64,000 bases of DNA from JBJHDF01 sp050486405. GTDB lineage: Bacteria > Pseudomonadota > Gammaproteobacteria > Pseudomonadales > Cellvibrionaceae. Below are positions 43,401-57,650 of the stretch, one piece after another (position 1 is the first letter of the stretch; each line of letters begins with the position of its first letter). The notes beneath the pieces are model-generated. The model made no database searches and was not told where the DNA came from. It was given only the letters and a program-made list of their open reading frames with translations. The DNA lies in assembly GCA_050486405.1 (NCBI GenBank), contig JBJHDF010000014.1:41103-105102 (forward strand), read 5' to 3'. The position numbers and the translations under genes are program-made.

Positions 43401-43656
43401 CCACGTCCGGGCGCTCCTTCTCGATGATTTTCTCCACCGTGCGCCACTCGATGGGCTCGATATAGGTGGCATCGGCCATGGCCGGGTCGGTCATGATGGT
43501 GGCGGGGTTGGAGTTCACCAGGATTACCCGGTAGCCCTCCTCGCGCAGCGCCTTACAGGCCTGGGCGCCGGAATAGTCGAACTCACAGGCCTGGCCGATC
43601 ACGATGGGACCGGCGCCGAGAATCAGGATGCTTTCAATATCGGTACGCTTTGGCAT
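40435..43656 (-). CDS. carB: Carbamoyl-phosphate synthase large subunit
   Basis: A 1073-residue enzyme with two ATP-grasp halves (MPKRTDIESILILGAGPIVIGQACEFDYSGAQACKAL at the start, a repeat beginning KILVIGGGPNRIGQGIEFDYC) and a C-terminal MGS-like allosteric domain (RGTAAVLQEAGLKVQTVNKVVEGRPHIVDMI). It makes carbamoyl phosphate for arginine and pyrimidines from ammonia channelled from CarA. Full length for the family. Confidence 0.99.
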   Translation of the reverse strand: MPKRTDIESILILGAGPIVIGQACEFDYSGAQACKALREEGYRVILVNSNPATIMTDPAMADATYIEPIEWRTVEKIIEKERPDVVLPTMGGQTALNCALDLARNGVLEKYGVELIGAKEEAINKAEDRDLFDQAMKRIGLECARAVIVHSMDEAKEVPKQFGFPVIIRPSFTMGGSGGGIAYNWEEFEEICARGLDLSPTNELLIDESLLGWKEYEMEVVRDKNDNCIIVCSIENFDPMGVHTGDSITVAPAQTLTDKEYQIMRNASLAVLREIGVETGGSNVQFAVNPDDGRMVVIEMNPRVSRSSALASKATGFPIAKVAAKLAVGYTLDELQNEITGGATPASFEPSIDYVVTKVPRFTFEKFGDADARLTTQMKSVGEVMAIGRTFQESLQKALRGLEVGSAGFEPRLDLTDDNTPARIRRELGTPGAERIWFLGDAFRLGMSVDEVFEASAIDRWFLVQIKELIDIEQALTGRALDTLDADTVHLLKRKGFSDKRLAVLLGVTETQVRRHRQQLNVRPVYKRVDTCAAEFASATAYMYSTYDEECEAAPSEREKILVIGGGPNRIGQGIEFDYCCVHAALAMREDGYETIMVNCNPETVSTDYDTSDRLFFEPVTLEDVLEIVHKEKPKGVIVQFGGQTPLKLARALEAEGVPIIGTSPDAIDRAEDRERFQQMINTLDLLQPPNAIVRSLDEALAVAEQVGYPLVVRPSYVLGGRAMEIVFKEDELRTYMNTAVEVSEDAPVLLDHFLSSAIEVDIDAVSDGKNVVIGGIMQHIEQCGVHSGDSACSLPPYSLPADVQNAMREQVKQMALELGVVGLMNTQLAYQDGQIYVIEVNPRASRTVPFVSKCIGVSLAKVAARCQAGSTLAEQGFTAEIVPDYYSVKEAVFPFNKFPAVDPILGPEMKSTGEVMGIGETFGEAYAKSQLGANNRIPTSGTAFISVRDVDKGGVVLVAKELSRLGFELVATRGTAAVLQEAGLKVQTVNKVVEGRPHIVDMIKNDEIDLIVNTTEGRQATKDSASIRRSAENHRVYYTTTLAAGEAVCMALRFGQQTQVRRLQELHGRIGS

Positions 43657-43663
43657 ATCGCTC

Positions 43664-44833
<1,170 letters not shown>

Positions 44834-44975
44834 GTCATTTCTCCTCAGTCGGGTTGCCAAGCGGGTTGCCAAGCGGCTTTTCGCAGGCTCAAGACGGCAA
44901 CCGCACGGACCCGGAAGGTGCGGAAACGTTCAATCGTGGCGAGCTGCGAGGGTGAAAAGCCCGGCCCCAGGTTGT

Positions 44976-45011
44976 AAAAAAGCGAGATGAAACGGCTGCT
45001 TCATCTCGCTT
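44976..45011 (-). terminator. Strong hairpin between phzF and carA
   Basis: A perfect 12-bp stem (44980-44991 with 45000-45011) with an 8-base loop; on the reverse strand it runs into a T-run. It lies 123 bases past the PhzF stop and 142 before carA, so it is either the phzF terminator or part of a carA leader. The rest of 44834-45134 shows the repeat GGGTTGCCAAGCGG near 44852-44876 but no gene. Confidence 0.8.
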
Positions 45012-45134
45012 TCTGACATCTGTGCGGCCGTCGGCGCGGTACAATCTGACCTGACCCGGCATTTTACGGCACAGGCGGGCGGGTGTCTATTATCGAATTT
45101 GGCTATTTTTTAACCTCTTGGCGCAGCAGGCCTT

Positions 45135-45914
45135 TTAAAGGTGCAGCTCACCCACCAGGAATGTCACGGCTCTGCCAGACAGAAATACCCGATCACCCTC
45201 CAGGCGACACTGGATATCACCACCGCGCCGGGACAACTGGCGGGCAGACAGCGTGGTCTTGCCCAGCTTTTGCGCCCAGTAAGGCGTCAGGGTGCAATGG
45301 GCGGAGCCAGTGACCGGATCCTCGGGAATGCCCTGCTTGGGCGCAAAGAAGCGGCTGACGAAATCGCAGTGGTCACCGGGCGCGGTAACCATCACCGCGC
45401 GCCGGTCCAGCCTGACCAGTTGGGCCAGATCGGGGGACAACTCGCGCACCCGGGCCTCGCTGTCCAGCACGGCCATATAGTCGTCGCCGGCCCAGACCTC
45501 CACCGGCTCAACCCCCAGCCCCCGCAGCAACGCTTCCGGCGCGGCAACGGCCTCCACCGGGCGGGCCGGGAAATCCAGGGTCAGCAGCGAGCCCTCGCGG
45601 CTTACCCGCAGATCGCCACTGAGGGTTTCAAACAGAATCTCCGGCTGGTCATAGCCCAGGTGTCGAAACAGTACATGGGCCGTGGCCAGGGTGGCGTGGC
45701 CGCACAGTTTTACCTCGGTCGTCGGCGTAAACCAGCGCAACTCGAACCCCCGCTCACAGGGCACAAAATAGGCGGTCTCCGACAGGTTGTTTTCCTCGGC
45801 AATGGCCTGCAGCAGTTCGTCATCGAGCCAACTGTCGAGCGGGCAGACCGCCGCCGGGTTGCCGGCAAACAGCCGGTCGGTAAAAGCGTCTACCTGGAAT
45901 TGCAGAATTTTCAT
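45135..45914 (-). CDS. PhzF-family isomerase/epimerase-like protein
   Basis: A 259-residue protein of the PhzF/DapF fold: FQVDAFTDRLFAGNPAAVCPL at the start, catalytic Glu46 (NNLSETAYF), TPTTEVKLCGHATLATAHV and PEDPVTGSAHCTL. PhzF isomerises a dihydro-anthranilate intermediate in phenazine synthesis, but most chromosomal homologues (YddE type) have no known role and no phenazine genes are nearby. The ATG at 45914 is preceded by GAGAAAG; the longer frame upstream is not supported. Confidence 0.85.
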   Translation of the reverse strand: MKILQFQVDAFTDRLFAGNPAAVCPLDSWLDDELLQAIAEENNLSETAYFVPCERGFELRWFTPTTEVKLCGHATLATAHVLFRHLGYDQPEILFETLSGDLRVSREGSLLTLDFPARPVEAVAAPEALLRGLGVEPVEVWAGDDYMAVLDSEARVRELSPDLAQLVRLDRRAVMVTAPGDHCDFVSRFFAPKQGIPEDPVTGSAHCTLTPYWAQKLGKTTLSARQLSRRGGDIQCRLEGDRVFLSGRAVTFLVGELHL

Positions 45915-45951
45915 ACGGCTTTCTCTCATCAGGCCCCCTCCGCTTTGCGGA

Positions 45952-45990
45952 CGCCTGCATGGATGCAGGTGATAGTGCGACGCAGGAGCC
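45952..45990. repeat. Fragment of a dispersed palindromic repeat
   Basis: This stretch contains a GCATGGATGCAGG motif followed by ACGCAGGAGC at the same spacing as in the element at 63845-63988. It lies between the phzF start and the downstream end of the activase-partner gene, with a CCCTCCC/GGGAGGG hairpin nearby (46031-46054). Confidence 0.55.
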
Positions 45991-46056
45991 ATAGCCGCGG
46001 TGGGTTGGGGGGAGGTGCTCCCCTCCCCGGCCCTCCCCTCTGAAGAAGGGAGGGAG

Positions 46057-47853
<1,797 letters not shown>

Positions 47854-47905
47854 GATGTCTTCTCCCACATTCGTTGGGCTGGCATTTCGAGCTTCGATCT
47901 TGGGA

Positions 47906-48022
47906 GCCTGGCCCGGGGATACCCTTCCGGGACACGCCGTAAGGTCTATACCGCTCCGCTCGGGGGCTCGGACACAGCATCCCTGCTGAGTACGGTCCCG
48001 GAAGGGTATCCCCGGCCCAGAC
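47906..48022. repeat. Palindromic repeat family, copy C (117 bp)
   Basis: Terminal 28-base arms (47906-47933 and 47995-48022) are complementary except for two positions. The core matches copies A and B (CTTCCGGGACACGCCGTAA on one side, TGAGTACGGTCCCGGAAG on the other) but lacks their middle hairpin, and the outer half of the arms is different yet still self-complementary. It lies inside the operon between the activase and its partner. Confidence 0.8.
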
Positions 48023-48063
48023 TTGTGCCACTCAGCAAGCTCTGCACTCCGAAACTTGTATCT

Positions 48064-51654
<3,591 letters not shown>

Positions 51655-51736
51655 GGCGGCAACTCTGCGGGTTGGAGTTCGTTATCTCGAGCAACTACCC
51701 TACCTGATAATCGGTGGCAATCCAAGTGGTTGAGAT

Positions 51737-52942
51737 TCAATCCGTTGTCACACTGGCGTACACACCGCTGTTCGCCACAGCGCGGCGAGGTGACGGAGCC
51801 CACGATGGAAGTTTCTCGACATTGTCCTCGCCCGCGCACCACTGTTCCAGCAGATCCAATGCCCGACCGGGTCTGGCATAGATCTCCTGACTCTCGGCAA
51901 AGCGCTTGCCTCGAACACGCCAGTAGAGCGGATCGACTTCCAGCAACTGGGCAACGGCAGTCGCCAGTTCGTCCGCAGAGCAGGCACCGGAGATAACCCT
52001 GCCCATGCCGTGACGCGTAACGTAATCGGCGTAGCCACATGAGTCACTGACCACCACCGGCTTGCCAGCCAGCATGGCTTCCAGCAGGGCATTGCCGGCC
52101 GTTTCCCGGTAGGCCGGGTGCAACAGCAAGTCCGCCGCCTGAAGAATATCCGCAACATCGTCGCGACCACCGAGAAAATGCACGCTGCCCAGTACGCCCA
52201 GCGTGCGCGCCAGACGCCAGTATCGCCCCGGGCGATCCTGTCCCACCACCAGCAGCCGCACCCCGGGGTCCGCTTGCTTCAACAGCGCCAGGGTGCGCAG
52301 GCTGCGATCCAGGCCTTTGGTACGAAAACCTGAACCCAGGCAGAGCAGCACTTTTTCCTCCAGGCCGATACCCAATTCCTGGCGCACCCGGCGGCGGGCC
52401 GCCGCCGGGTTATCGCTCAGCACATGGCGAGGTTCCAGGCCCGGGGGCAGCGGGTGGAAGCGCTCGGCACTGGCACCGTAATAGTGTTGGAAATCGCGAC
52501 GTTCGCGGTCACAGAGTTCCAGAATACGGGTGGTGCTGCGCTCGGAGTAAACCGCGCGCTCATAGGCGAGGTAGACCATGGTACGGGGTGCCAACCGGTA
52601 GAACGGGTGCCGTGCGCGGTGGGCCTTGCTGGCAAAACAGGAATCGGCCGCGAAGTAGACGTCCAGACCGGGCATCTTGTTGAAACCCACCACCAGGTCG
52701 AATTCGCGCTGCTGGAGGTAGTCGCGCAGACCACAGGTAAAACTGCGAACTCCCGCCACATCAAACCAGGGGCGACCACTCAGGGTGACCACCTCAATGC
52801 CTTCGGGTTTGTCACCCTGCCAGCGACCACACAGAATAGTAACCTGGTGTCCGCGGCTTCGCGCCTCCCTGGCCATTGCCAACATGTCTCTTTGCAATCC
52901 ACCGTAAGGAAAGTATCGGTACAACGCAAAAGCCAACTTCAT
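51737..52942 (-). CDS. GT4 glycosyltransferase, WaaG-like
   Basis: A 401-residue GT-B enzyme: MKLAFALYRYFPYGGLQRDMLAMAREARSRGHQVTILC at the start, LLCLGSGFRTKGLDRSLRTLALL in the nucleotide-binding half and the EX7E-like motif ETAGNALLEAMLAGKPVVVSDSCGYADYV. This matches WaaG, which adds the first glucose of the LPS outer core. The ATG at 52942 has GGAG eight bases upstream. It stands alone, not in an LPS operon, so the exact acceptor is uncertain. Confidence 0.85.
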   Translation of the reverse strand: MKLAFALYRYFPYGGLQRDMLAMAREARSRGHQVTILCGRWQGDKPEGIEVVTLSGRPWFDVAGVRSFTCGLRDYLQQREFDLVVGFNKMPGLDVYFAADSCFASKAHRARHPFYRLAPRTMVYLAYERAVYSERSTTRILELCDRERRDFQHYYGASAERFHPLPPGLEPRHVLSDNPAAARRRVRQELGIGLEEKVLLCLGSGFRTKGLDRSLRTLALLKQADPGVRLLVVGQDRPGRYWRLARTLGVLGSVHFLGGRDDVADILQAADLLLHPAYRETAGNALLEAMLAGKPVVVSDSCGYADYVTRHGMGRVISGACSADELATAVAQLLEVDPLYWRVRGKRFAESQEIYARPGRALDLLEQWCAGEDNVEKLPSWAPSPRRAVANSGVYASVTTD

Positions 52943-53050
52943 TGTTACTACTCCAATACCGGGATACGGTGCCCGGACCAATGCAACGCTAGACGGTGCT
53001 GAAGATTGCATCGGCGGCAGCGTTGAGCGACCGCCAATGCGCAGAAGGCA

Positions 53051-55186
53051 TCAATGGGGTCCGGAAGCGGATTCGGGAGCCTGCCAGAAACCGGCCCAGA
53101 CCTCGTTGTCGTGGACGTAGTATACGGTGTCGCCGTGCAGCCGACTGCGACCATTGTCACCGTAATAGTACTGCTGATCGTCACCGGACCTGGCCACCAC
53201 CTTGCCCGCAGAATTCAGCGTCGCCGCAGCACCCGCCAGACCGTTGATCTCGTAGAGATACAAACCGGCGTGATCCAGTTGGTATTGTTGATTGACCGTA
53301 ACCGGCAAGGAAAAGCGCAACTGGTTCTCACTGGCCCGAAAAAAGCTCAGGGCACGCAAATCGTAGACGGCATTGCTCCAGGCGTTATTGATAATCTCGG
53401 TGCCAATGGCCTGAGGGTTGCTCATGTCGCTGACATCGTAGAGCTCCACCTTGAGGCCGTTGACCCAGCCATTATCGTCCGTATCGTGGCCAACACCCAG
53501 CAGATAGCTGTCGCCCACTGCGTGCAGATAAGTGGAGAAGCCCGGCACTTCCAACTCGCCGGCAATCAACGGATCCGCCGGGTTGCTCAGATCGATGACG
53601 TAGAGCGGATCGATCATTTCAAAGGTGACGATATAGGCCCTGTCGCCGTCGAAGCGCACCGCGTAAATGTCTTCGTTGGGTTTGCCGATATCCTGGGGGC
53701 GCTGATCATTGGGAATCTGCGCCACCTGCTGCAGGAGATTACTGCCCGGCTGCTCCCGGAAAACGGTCAGGTAGTGGGTGATGTTCTGTGGCCCCCACCA
53801 GAACGGAAAGGCTACATCCCCGTTGTCGTCGCCAATACCGGTATTCATGTCGAAGTCGGTGGTCACGGCGCGCAGATAGCCGTTGTGTTCATCCAGACGG
53901 AAGGAAGCGGCGGTCCAGCCAATTCGCCCCGGCAGACCGGCACTGCCGCGATAATCCACCTGCCCCTGATTCAGGGCAAACTTGTGCACGCCCGTCACCC
54001 AGTCACCGTCCACATAACCGGAGCTGCCCAGATAGAGGCTCTCGGTGGACATATAGAAGCCGCTGATCATGGTGTTCAGGCACACCGAGGAGAGTATCTG
54101 CCGGCTGGAGAGATCCAGGGCAACAATGGTAACCAGTTGCGCATTGCCCTCACCCGGCTCCACTTCCTCCGGCAGGTAACAATTGCTGCTGCTGACCAGC
54201 GGTTGGGTGGCGCCGCCGTTCACACTGTACCTGGGCAACAATTGTTCCACTGGCGTGCTGGCCACTGTCTGGGCATTGCTCGTGCGGGCCGAGGTGGAAT
54301 TGCCCTCGCGCAGCATCAATTCGGGCAGATAGGGGCTGTAGTAGGTGACCAGGTACAGCACATCATCGATTTTGCGGCTGTGCTCCAGGGAGCCGTCCAA
54401 TTCCAATGTCCAGGCCGCCTGGGGACTGGCCGGGACACTGACGTCGTACAGGTCGATATGAGTCCTGGCCTTTCCCATGTAATGGTAGAAACCGGACTGA
54501 CTCCACTCCCAGCCAGAAGTCAACGCCACCAGATCCTGGGTGGCGCCACTTTCATCGCCGACCAGATAAAGCTCCGCCATGGATGTGCCTTGGCGCTCCG
54601 GCAACTGGATGCGGGCAACCTCCTGCACTCCGGCCTGCTGCGGATGGGTTTCCAGGATGCGGATGCCGGGCGCTTCCGGCGCCTGGGGCGAGGATCCGGG
54701 CTCGGGCGAGCCCGGATCCGAACCATCACTCTGTCCACCTTCATCATCCCAGATCACCGGCATCGGCATGTAGAACCAGTGCTGCATCGTTTCCGCCACA
54801 TAGAGATACTGACCGTCGTACTTGACCCGGTCCGCTTCGTCCACCCCCTGGACATGCACATTGGTGGCGGAAAACCCCGCGGCGTTGGCCAGGTTGGCAT
54901 TGTCGGCGGACTCGGCGACCGGTGGTGCGGCTGCCAAATCCATCTGGGGACTATCCGACACCCGACCACTCTGGGGGTCCAGCATCAGTTGCACACCATT
55001 GCGCAGGTAACTGGCAAACACCTCAGGGTCATCGCTCAACTTCAGGGGTTTGGTGGGGTTGCTGGTGGGTTTGAAATCTCCCGGGCCGCCGCCGGAACTG
55101 CCGCTACTGGAGCCGCAGGCAGTCAGAATCAGCGTCAGGGCAGCCAGGGCCGCTACCCGGCCTTTGTTTTCGGACACGCGAACCAT
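53051..55186 (-). CDS. Beta-propeller domain lipoprotein
   Basis: A 711-residue exported lipoprotein with lipobox LTAC (MVRVSENKGRVAALAALTLILTAC) and a Ser/Gly linker. The rest is a repeated beta-rich region of the secreted beta-propeller family: FSATNVHVQGVDEADRVKYDGQYLYVAET near the N-terminus, then IALDLSS-, YAVRFDGDRAYIVTFEMIDPLYVIDLSNPADPLIAGELEVPGFSTYLHAVGDSYLLGVG. The family has no established activity. AGGAG stands seven bases before the ATG at 55186. It is divergent from the MipA locus; an RstA-box-like repeat faces it. Confidence 0.85.
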   Translation of the reverse strand: MVRVSENKGRVAALAALTLILTACGSSSGSSGGGPGDFKPTSNPTKPLKLSDDPEVFASYLRNGVQLMLDPQSGRVSDSPQMDLAAAPPVAESADNANLANAAGFSATNVHVQGVDEADRVKYDGQYLYVAETMQHWFYMPMPVIWDDEGGQSDGSDPGSPEPGSSPQAPEAPGIRILETHPQQAGVQEVARIQLPERQGTSMAELYLVGDESGATQDLVALTSGWEWSQSGFYHYMGKARTHIDLYDVSVPASPQAAWTLELDGSLEHSRKIDDVLYLVTYYSPYLPELMLREGNSTSARTSNAQTVASTPVEQLLPRYSVNGGATQPLVSSSNCYLPEEVEPGEGNAQLVTIVALDLSSRQILSSVCLNTMISGFYMSTESLYLGSSGYVDGDWVTGVHKFALNQGQVDYRGSAGLPGRIGWTAASFRLDEHNGYLRAVTTDFDMNTGIGDDNGDVAFPFWWGPQNITHYLTVFREQPGSNLLQQVAQIPNDQRPQDIGKPNEDIYAVRFDGDRAYIVTFEMIDPLYVIDLSNPADPLIAGELEVPGFSTYLHAVGDSYLLGVGHDTDDNGWVNGLKVELYDVSDMSNPQAIGTEIINNAWSNAVYDLRALSFFRASENQLRFSLPVTVNQQYQLDHAGLYLYEINGLAGAAATLNSAGKVVARSGDDQQYYYGDNGRSRLHGDTVYYVHDNEVWAGFWQAPESASGPH

Positions 55187-55270
55187 GCTCCAACTCCTCA
55201 TAGATGGATGTCATTTTGGACCACTCTACTCTGGTGCCAGTTGCGACTCTGTTGTCAAATTGCGAAATAT

Positions 55271-55285
55271 TGTAAGTTTCTGTAA
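55271..55285 (-). promoter_or_regulatory. RstA-box-like direct repeat, facing the beta-propeller gene
   Basis: On the reverse strand TTACA occurs twice with a 5-base spacer, the layout of an OmpR-family response regulator site such as the E. coli RstA box (TACATNTNGTTACA). It is 85 bases upstream of the lipoprotein start. Confidence 0.5.
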
Positions 55286-55329
55286 GTGCATGAGGTCGCT
55301 GGCCCGGCAGGCCAACGGCCAGCGGGTCT

Positions 55330-55343
55330 TACAACTTGTTACA
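55330..55343 (+). promoter_or_regulatory. RstA-box-like site, facing mipA
   Basis: TACAACTTGTTACA matches the E. coli RstA box TACATNTNGTTACA at all but one of the fixed positions. It lies 82 bases upstream of mipA, and the locus itself encodes an RstA-like regulator, so autoregulation is plausible. Confidence 0.6.
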
Positions 55344-55425
55344 CTTCCTCACAAAAGCGCTACTGTAACCAGTCCAAAACTGGTCCACAATGCACTTGTA
55401 TAGCTGGCAGAACTCAAGGTACGCA

Positions 55426-56499
55426 ATGACCCAACGCAAGTACGCCCTTACCGCTCTCGTCTGGCTCGCCATCCTCGGATGCACCCCGGCGCTGGCGGAG
55501 CGCAATTGTGCCCAGGCATCGGAGCACTGCGTGGCCGTGGGCACCTGGGAGGTGCAAATGGCGCTGGGTGCCGGCGTGCGGACCAACCCCCTGCTGGACA
55601 GCGACGACATACCCCTGGTGGTAATCCCCCAGGTGAGTTACTACGGCAAACGACTCTTTCTGGAAAACCTGGAGTTGGGCTACACCCTGGTGGAAACGCC
55701 GGAGCTTATGATCAATGCCTTGATTACCCCCAACGGTGACGGCCTTTTTTTCTTCCGCGACGGCCTCAGCCGGTTTGTCCTGGACGGCGGTTTTGGCGGC
55801 CCCGTAGTCAGTACACCGCCCCCCGGCGGCGACCGCCACGGTGACTTTGCCGAGCCACCATTGCTGGAACACAACGGCAACGGCGGTGACTCCCCCGTTT
55901 CCCCCCCCCTGTTTTCGCTGGGCTACCCAGACCTGCGGCCGGGTTTCGAGAGTCAGGCCAATCAGAATCCAGGCCTGCCCGTGGCAGCACCGACACCCAA
56001 CCTGCAGCAATTGAGTGCAACGACCCCGCTCAGCAGCACTGACCAGGAGCAGCCAAAACTGCACAGCCGCCGGGTAGCGGGTATGGCCGGTCTCGAAATC
56101 TCCGGCGCCCTGGGTCCCATGGAGTGGCAGACCAAACTGTTGCAGGATGTCACCGGCGTGCATCAGGGCTGGACCGCCCGCGTCGCTCTGGGAACTGAAA
56201 CCTGGCTGGGCACACACAACATCGGCGCCACTGTGGGGCTGGATTGGAAGAGTGATAAGCTGCTGGATTACTACTACGGTGTAGCCGCTGACGAAGCCGG
56301 CGGACGCTTCCCCGCCTACCGGGCGGAGGGCGGCGCCACGGCCTTCGCCAGACTGCGCTGGAGAAAGCAGATCAACAATAACTGGTATTGGCTCGGCGCG
56401 GTTCAGCACGAACACCTGAGCACCGAAATTTACAGGAGTCCGCTTGTTGAGGACAGGGGCGTTACACAGATATTTTTGGGAGTGGTCTACCGCTTCTAG
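55426..56499 (+). CDS. MipA/OmpV-family outer-membrane protein
   Basis: A 357-residue barrel protein with signal peptide (ALTALVWLAILGCTPALA). WEVQMALGAGVRTNPLLDSDDIPLVVIPQVSYYGKRLFLENLELGYTL and the C-terminal LGAVQHEHLSTEIYRSPLVEDRGVTQIFLGVVYRF are MipA/OmpV hallmarks. Between about residues 115 and 215 there is a Pro/Gly-rich insert (PPPGGDRHGDFAEPP ...) longer than in typical members. MipA proteins scaffold murein enzymes or act as pores. AAGG precedes the ATG at 55426. It leads an operon with DUF3019 and a two-component system. Confidence 0.85.
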   Translation: MTQRKYALTALVWLAILGCTPALAERNCAQASEHCVAVGTWEVQMALGAGVRTNPLLDSDDIPLVVIPQVSYYGKRLFLENLELGYTLVETPELMINALITPNGDGLFFFRDGLSRFVLDGGFGGPVVSTPPPGGDRHGDFAEPPLLEHNGNGGDSPVSPPLFSLGYPDLRPGFESQANQNPGLPVAAPTPNLQQLSATTPLSSTDQEQPKLHSRRVAGMAGLEISGALGPMEWQTKLLQDVTGVHQGWTARVALGTETWLGTHNIGATVGLDWKSDKLLDYYYGVAADEAGGRFPAYRAEGGATAFARLRWRKQINNNWYWLGAVQHEHLSTEIYRSPLVEDRGVTQIFLGVVYRF

Positions 56500-56524
56500 C
56501 CTGTTACACGGAGCCGGTCTGGGG

Positions 56525-56926
56525 TTGACCCGACTCTTGTGGTCGGTACTGCTCCTCGCGGCGCTGTACCCGGCGAGCCCCTTGATGGCGGAAGAAACCG
56601 CCGTCAGCGCCACCCTGTCCCTGCAGCCCAAGCTTTGCGCCCTGGCCAACACTGAGGAGCACTGCCCCGAACCCGTACAGGTGGAGTGGCGGGCAGAACC
56701 GGCTTCCGATCTCTGTCTCTACCTGGAAGCCCGACCGGGTCCCCTGGCCTGCTGGGAACAGGAGCGCCTCGGTAAACACCGCTATCAAGACCCCATCGCC
56801 CAGAGCCTACGTTTTCAACTGCGCCTGTCCAATGGTGGCACCCTGCTCACGGAGGAGGAGTTCATCGTGACCCGGGAACAGATACAATACCGGCAGCGCC
56901 GCCGCCGCCCCTGGCACTTCTTTTAA
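56525..56926 (+). CDS. DUF3019 periplasmic protein
   Basis: A 133-residue protein with an N-terminal signal sequence (TRLLWSVLLLAALYPASPLMA) and a small all-beta domain with four Cys (LSLQPKLCALANTEEHCPEPVQVEWRA ... DLCLYLEARPGPLACWE), typical of DUF3019. DUF3019 genes sit beside MipA and RstAB-like genes in marine gammaproteobacteria, so it may be a sensor partner. The TTG at 56525 gives a proper signal peptide; the frame is open further upstream, overlapping mipA, but without a good start. Confidence 0.75.
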   Translation: MTRLLWSVLLLAALYPASPLMAEETAVSATLSLQPKLCALANTEEHCPEPVQVEWRAEPASDLCLYLEARPGPLACWEQERLGKHRYQDPIAQSLRFQLRLSNGGTLLTEEEFIVTREQIQYRQRRRRPWHFF

Positions 56927-56945
56927 GGTTTAGGAGCACATCGCC

Positions 56946-57650
56946 ATGCGCCATATACTGCTTGCCGAAGACGACGGTCGTCTGGCGGCACTGGTTCGGG
57001 ACTACCTGGAAGCCAACGGCTTTCGCGTCACTGTGGAGGGCGACGGCGCCAAGGTCTGCCGGCGGGTGCAGACCGGCCAACCGGACCTGATCATTCTCGA
57101 CCTGATGCTGCCCAACCGCGACGGACTGAGCATCTGCCAGGAACTGCGCCAGAGCTACAGCGGCCCCATCCTGATGCTCACCGCACGCAACGAGGACGCC
57201 GATCAGATTCTGGGCCTGGAATTCGGTGCCGACGACTATGTGGTCAAACCCGCCGAGCCGCGCCTGTTGCTGGCCCGCATCCGTGCTCTGTTGCGCCGCC
57301 TGGACAGTGCCCCCAGCGCTGCCAGCCAGAGTCTGAGTTTCGGTGACCTGCAGGTAGACGGCGCCTGCCGCACCGTGAACCTGGAGGGCGAAGCCGTGCA
57401 CCTGTCCAGCCACGAATTCGACCTGCTCTGGCTGCTGGCCCACAAGGCCGGCGAAGTGATCAGCCGCGACTATCTGTTTCAGCAGCTGTACAACCGCCCT
57501 TACGACGGCCTGGACCGGGCGGTGGACGTGCGCATCTCCCAGTTGCGTCGCAAACTGGGTGATCTGTCGGACAACCCGCAGCGCATCAAGACCGTGTGGG
57601 GCCGGGGTTATCTATTCGTACCCGACGCCTGGGAGCGGGAGGTGTCTTGA
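56946..57650 (+). CDS. OmpR-family response regulator (RstA-like)
   Basis: A 234-residue regulator with receiver domain (acidic pair Glu8-Asp9-Asp10, phosphoacceptor Asp52 in ILDLMLPNRDG, KPAEP loop Lys) and a C-terminal OmpR winged helix (RAVDVRISQLRRKLGDLSDNPQRIKTVWGRGYLF). AGGAGC stands before the ATG. It is coupled to the downstream kinase. RstA is the closest named relative by context and by the presence of RstA-like boxes upstream of mipA. Confidence 0.9.
   Translation: MRHILLAEDDGRLAALVRDYLEANGFRVTVEGDGAKVCRRVQTGQPDLIILDLMLPNRDGLSICQELRQSYSGPILMLTARNEDADQILGLEFGADDYVVKPAEPRLLLARIRALLRRLDSAPSAASQSLSFGDLQVDGACRTVNLEGEAVHLSSHEFDLLWLLAHKAGEVISRDYLFQQLYNRPYDGLDRAVDVRISQLRRKLGDLSDNPQRIKTVWGRGYLFVPDAWEREVS

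Noticed and set aside
45135..45914. Phenazine biosynthesis function for the PhzF-like gene
   Set aside because: No other phz genes are nearby; orphan PhzF homologues are common and mostly of unknown function.
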